From positions 1 to 16,525 of the forward strand of contig CAYXWM010000053.1 of the NCBI GenBank assembly GCA_964468805.1: a DNA stretch of 16,525 bases. The letters run 5' to 3'. The notes below the pieces were generated by a model, which saw only the letters and a list, made by a program, of their open reading frames with translations, was not told where the DNA came from and made no database searches. Position numbers and translations under genes: made by a program. This DNA is from CAYXWM01 sp964468805. Its GTDB lineage: Bacteria > Bacillota > Clostridia > Lachnospirales > WRBF01. Below, piece by piece: positions 13,800-16,525 of the stretch (position 1 is its first letter; each line of letters starts with the position of its first letter).

Positions 13800-14153
13800 G
13801 TGGAAATATCAGCTATAAGTAATGCAGATATAGTAAAACAAGGTATGAATATCCGTATTGAAGAGGGTCAAACCGAATCATTTCAACAAATGCTTGAAAA
13901 TGCTTCCAAACAAGATAACCCCGAGCAATTAAAGTCTGCCTGTAAGGCATTTGAAAGCTACTATCTTCATATGATGTTGAAATCCATGCGAGCTACTGTT
14001 CCCGATTCCGGTTTAGTTCCTAAAAGCCAAGCAGAACAGATTTTTCAGGATATGCTGGATGAAGAAACCGCCAAAAACGCCTCGGATGCAGGTGGCATAG
14101 GTCTTGCGGATATGCTATACAAACAACTTTCCCGTCAGGGTTACAAGATGTGA
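13800..14153 (+). CDS. flgJ: Rod-binding protein, FlgJ N-terminal domain type
   Basis: The FlgJ N-terminal domain caps and assists assembly of the flagellar rod. The 117-residue product contains the diagnostic LKSACKAFESYYLHMMLKSMRATVPDSGLVPKSQAEQIFQDMLDEE...GGIGLADMLYKQL pattern. The C-terminal peptidoglycan hydrolase found in proteobacterial FlgJ is absent, so the muramidase activity must come from another protein. Two GTG codons are possible: 13791 lies inside the likely Shine-Dalgarno (AGGGGTGAT, 13787-13795), so GTG 13800 is chosen. It is 94 bases after flgG and appears to end the flagellar cluster. Confidence 0.85.
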   Translation: MEISAISNADIVKQGMNIRIEEGQTESFQQMLENASKQDNPEQLKSACKAFESYYLHMMLKSMRATVPDSGLVPKSQAEQIFQDMLDEETAKNASDAGGIGLADMLYKQLSRQGYKM

Positions 14154-14188
14154 CTTTAGCGGAAACATTCCGTTTCACCACATTAAAC

Positions 14189-14217
14189 TTGACAACAATT
14201 TTATACAAGGGTATATT
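14189..14217 (+). promoter_or_regulatory. Sigma-A promoter of metK
   Basis: A perfect TTGACA (14189-14194) and TATATT (14212-14217, 5 of 6) are spaced by 17 bases. Transcription should start near 14224, at the foot of a 9-bp hairpin, leaving a leader of about 122 bases before metK. Confidence 0.8.
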
Positions 14218-14221
14218 TTTA

Positions 14222-14325
14222 AGGGAAAGATTATCTTTCCCTATTATTATAGCTTTTTGGTTATTACTCAAGAAACTGTAATAATTTTAAATAACACTGT
14301 ATTTAAAGGACCCATATTGAATACA
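14222..14325 (+). other. metK leader with three hairpins
   Basis: Stems seen are AGGGAAAGA/TCTTTCCCT (14222-14230/14234-14242), TTATTAC/GTAATAA (14261-14267/14278-14284) with flanking G-U pairs and TTTT after it, and TGTATT/AATACA (14298-14303/14320-14325). The second is attenuator-like but weak. No S-box (SAM-I) core sequences and no anti-Shine-Dalgarno CCTCC-type sequence are visible. Regulation by SAM is therefore unsupported, though not excluded. Confidence 0.45.
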
Positions 14326-14345
14326 AGCAATTTTTAGGAGGAAGT

Positions 14346-15521
14346 ATGTATAAAAGATTATTTACATCGGAATCTGTCACAGAAGGACATCCCGACAAAA
14401 TGTGCGACCAAATTTCCGATGCTATCTTAGATAAGATACTTGAACAGGACCCCATGGCTCGCGTGGCTTGTGAAACTTTGACTACCACAGGTTTGGTTTT
14501 CGTTGCGGGAGAAATAACCACCGATTGTTATGTGGATATAGAAAAAACAGTGCGTAAAACAGTTGAAGAAATCGGTTATAAAAACGCCGGTTCCGGCTTT
14601 GATTGCGAATCTTGTGCTGTTGTCACAGCCTTAAAAGGGCAGTCTCCCGATATAGCTATGGGCGTAGACATGGCCTTGGAAGCAAAAGAAGGTAAAGAGG
14701 AACAAACCGTAGGAGCCGGAGATCAAGGCATGATGATAGGATTTGCCTGCGACGAGACGGAAAATTATATGCCTATGGCTATATATCTGGCACACGGGCT
14801 TACAAGACGTCTTGCTCAAGTACGTAAAGAAGACATTCTTCCTTATTTAAGACCGGACGGAAAAGCACAAGTCACCGTGGAATACGAAGGCAATACACCC
14901 AAACGAGTGGACTGCGTAGTTGTCTCAACTCAGCACGCCGATAATATAGACCACGACAGCATTAAAGCAGACATCATAGAGCAGGTTATTAAGCCCATTA
15001 TTCCCTCGGAAATGTTGGATGAAAATACGAAATACTATGTTAATCCCACAGGTCGCTTTGTTGTAGGCGGTCCTCAGGGAGATTGCGGCTTAACCGGACG
15101 CAAAATTATCGTTGATACTTATGGCGGATATGCCAGCCACGGCGGCGGAGCTTTTTCGGGCAAAGACCCCACAAAAGTAGACCGTTCGGCTGCCTATATG
15201 GCTAGATACATAGCCAAAAACATAGTTGCGGCCGGTCTTGCCAATCGCTGTGAAATTGAAGTAGCCTATGCTATAGGCGTGGCACAACCCATGTCTGTAT
15301 ATGTGAATACCTTTGGTACAGGAAAAATCTCAGACACCGAAATAACTGAAATTATATTGAAGCACTTTGACTTACGCCCGGAATCCATCATTAAATACTT
15401 GGATTTAAGAAGACCTATTTACAGACAAACCGCTGCATATGGTCATTTCGGCAGAAGTGATATAGATTTGTCTTGGGAAAGAACCGATATGGTGCCTACG
15501 TTGAAGAACTACTTAAAGTAA
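14346..15521 (+). CDS. metK: S-adenosylmethionine synthetase
   Basis: MetK makes S-adenosylmethionine from methionine and ATP in the cytoplasm, needing Mg2+ and K+. The 391-residue product is standard length and has ESVTEGHPDKMCDQISDA with the active-site GHPDK (14-18), the signature GAGDQGMMIGFA (123-134) and the glycine-rich GGGAFSGKDPTKVDR (266-280) of the phosphate-binding loop. ATG 14346 follows AGGAGG (14336-14341) by 4 bases, a short spacing. It is flanked by its own promoter and a strong terminator, so it is a single-gene unit placed directly before an rRNA operon. Confidence 0.98.
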   Translation: MYKRLFTSESVTEGHPDKMCDQISDAILDKILEQDPMARVACETLTTTGLVFVAGEITTDCYVDIEKTVRKTVEEIGYKNAGSGFDCESCAVVTALKGQSPDIAMGVDMALEAKEGKEEQTVGAGDQGMMIGFACDETENYMPMAIYLAHGLTRRLAQVRKEDILPYLRPDGKAQVTVEYEGNTPKRVDCVVVSTQHADNIDHDSIKADIIEQVIKPIIPSEMLDENTKYYVNPTGRFVVGGPQGDCGLTGRKIIVDTYGGYASHGGGAFSGKDPTKVDRSAAYMARYIAKNIVAAGLANRCEIEVAYAIGVAQPMSVYVNTFGTGKISDTEITEIILKHFDLRPESIIKYLDLRRPIYRQTAAYGHFGRSDIDLSWERTDMVPTLKNYLK

Positions 15522-15557
15522 TTAGACTCTTGGACGGTAGTGTCTAAAGGGTATTCT

Positions 15558-15590
15558 ATGAGGTTAGATACTTAATCTAACCTCATTTTT
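15558..15590 (+). terminator. Intrinsic terminator of metK
   Basis: ATGAGGTTAGAT (15558-15569) pairs perfectly with ATCTAACCTCAT (15575-15586) over ACTTA, followed by T bases to 15590. The 12-bp stem and T-tract, 36 bases after the metK stop, make a clear intrinsic terminator insulating metK from the rRNA operon. Confidence 0.9.
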
Positions 15591-15653
15591 CATATATTAA
15601 TAAGTATGATTTCTATTTCGACACAAAAATTGCAAAAAAAATTAAAATTTGTA

Positions 15654-15682
15654 TTGACATTATAATATACTCATGGTATTAT
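15654..15682 (+). promoter_or_regulatory. rRNA promoter P1
   Basis: TTGACA (15654-15659), 17 bases, TATTAT (15677-15682). An A/T-rich block (runs of A and T from 15625) lies just upstream and could be an UP element. Start predicted near 15689. Confidence 0.8.
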
Positions 15683-15688
15683 AACATT

Positions 15689-15726
15689 CGTCCCAAGGAC
15701 AGAACAAAAATCTAACAAACGGGACG
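15689..15726 (+). other. Hairpin at the predicted +1 of rRNA P1
   Basis: CGTCCC (15689-15694) and GGGACG (15721-15726) are perfect complements over a 26-base loop, beginning at the predicted start of the P1 transcript. Possible role in leader processing or 5' protection; inferred. Confidence 0.4.
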
Positions 15727-15765
15727 CAACAAGCTTCAAAAAAAGTAAAAAAAATTAAAAAAGTG

Positions 15766-15794
15766 TTGACAACGAAAACAAGATGTGCTAAAAT
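15766..15794 (+). promoter_or_regulatory. rRNA promoter P2
   Basis: TTGACA (15766-15771), 17 bases, TAAAAT (15789-15794). An A-rich tract at 15739-15762 precedes it, like an UP element. Start predicted near 15801. The tandem arrangement with P1, 112 bases apart, is typical of Gram-positive rRNA operons. Confidence 0.82.
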
Positions 15795-15800
15795 AAATTT

Positions 15801-16002
15801 CGTTGTCGCAGCAAAAGACAACAAATAATACCACAAAGCTTGAACATTGAAAACCGAATAATTGTGAAAAAACAACTACCATAACCAAGTAACACCAGTT
15901 GTTACAAAATAGCAATAAAAAGCAACAAAAAAGATTTAAGTCAGTATTAACTGACCAAATCAAACCCAATTAAATTATACAGCTTAGGCTGTACGATAAA
16001 TT
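15801..16002 (+). other. 16S rRNA leader
   Basis: This leader carries a Bacillota-like boxA/antitermination region (TTGAAAACCGAATAAT, 15847-15862). Directly before the 16S start are TACAGC/GCTGTA (15978-15983/15988-15993) flanked by CAATTAAATT and AAATTAAATTG, an extended imperfect stem that could guide processing. No gene is seen here. Confidence 0.55.
15802..15822 (+). other. Hairpin at the predicted +1 of rRNA P2
   Basis: GTTGTC (15802-15807) and GACAAC (15817-15822) are perfect complements over a 9-base loop, beginning at the predicted P2 start. A boxA-like TTGAAAACCGAATAAT follows at 15847-15862. Confidence 0.45.

Positions 16003-16525
<523 letters not shown>

Noticed and set aside
14222..14242. 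AGGGAAAGA hairpin as the flgJ terminator
   Set aside because: It lies at the predicted metK start, downstream of the metK promoter, and has no immediate T-run.
14218..14345. SAM-I or SMK riboswitch before metK
   Set aside because: No core S-box sequences and no anti-Shine-Dalgarno partner for AGGAGG were seen.
15660..15969. Minus-strand open frames upstream of the 16S gene
   Set aside because: They cover the rRNA promoters and leader, are rich in Phe and Cys from A-rich DNA, and lack a ribosome binding site.

Overview
The window holds a conserved housekeeping block of a Gram-positive bacterium, most likely a flagellated member of the Clostridia (Bacillota). The evidence is the spc/alpha ribosomal-protein order with rpsD between rpsK and rpoA, a small KOW-domain gene between map and infA, zinc-type S14, S4 and L36, strong AGGAGG ribosome binding sites, an mreB-like gene followed by two flagellar rod genes (the arrangement of Bacillus mbl-flhO-flhP), and the 16S 5' sequence. 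I cannot place it to genus. Every supported gene is on the + strand.

Region 1 (1-10555) is the distal S10/spc plus alpha operon: rplE (5' end cut off)-rpsZ-rpsH-rplF-rplR-rpsE-rpmD-rplO-secY-map-KOW gene-infA-rpmJ-rpsM-rpsK-rpsD-rpoA-rplQ, ending in a strong intrinsic terminator. It encodes ribosomal proteins, the Sec channel, methionine aminopeptidase, IF1 and the RNA polymerase alpha subunit. adk, which usually sits between secY and map, is absent. Several gaps are long for such an operon (142-357 bases) and hold clear inverted repeats.

Region 2 (10556-14153) begins with about 460 noncoding bases, then mreB/mbl-like, flgF-like, flgG-like and a minimal flgJ-type rod-binding gene, linking cell-shape and flagellar-rod functions. 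A sigma-D-like flagellar promoter may lie before flgG.

Region 3 (14154-15590) is metK, with its own near-consensus sigma-A promoter, a leader of about 120 bases with no recognisable SAM riboswitch, and a strong terminator. Region 4 (15591-16525) has two tandem near-consensus rRNA promoters, a processed leader and the first ~520 bases of a 16S rRNA gene that runs off the window.

There is no CRISPR array, transposase, prophage or obvious new protein system. The least explained material is non-coding: a two-copy, two-hairpin repeat with a compensatory stem change; a stack of inverted repeats before the KOW gene; a highly structured 357-base rpsK-rpsD gap; and hairpins starting at or next to the predicted +1 of three promoters. 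All are read by eye and need computational checking.
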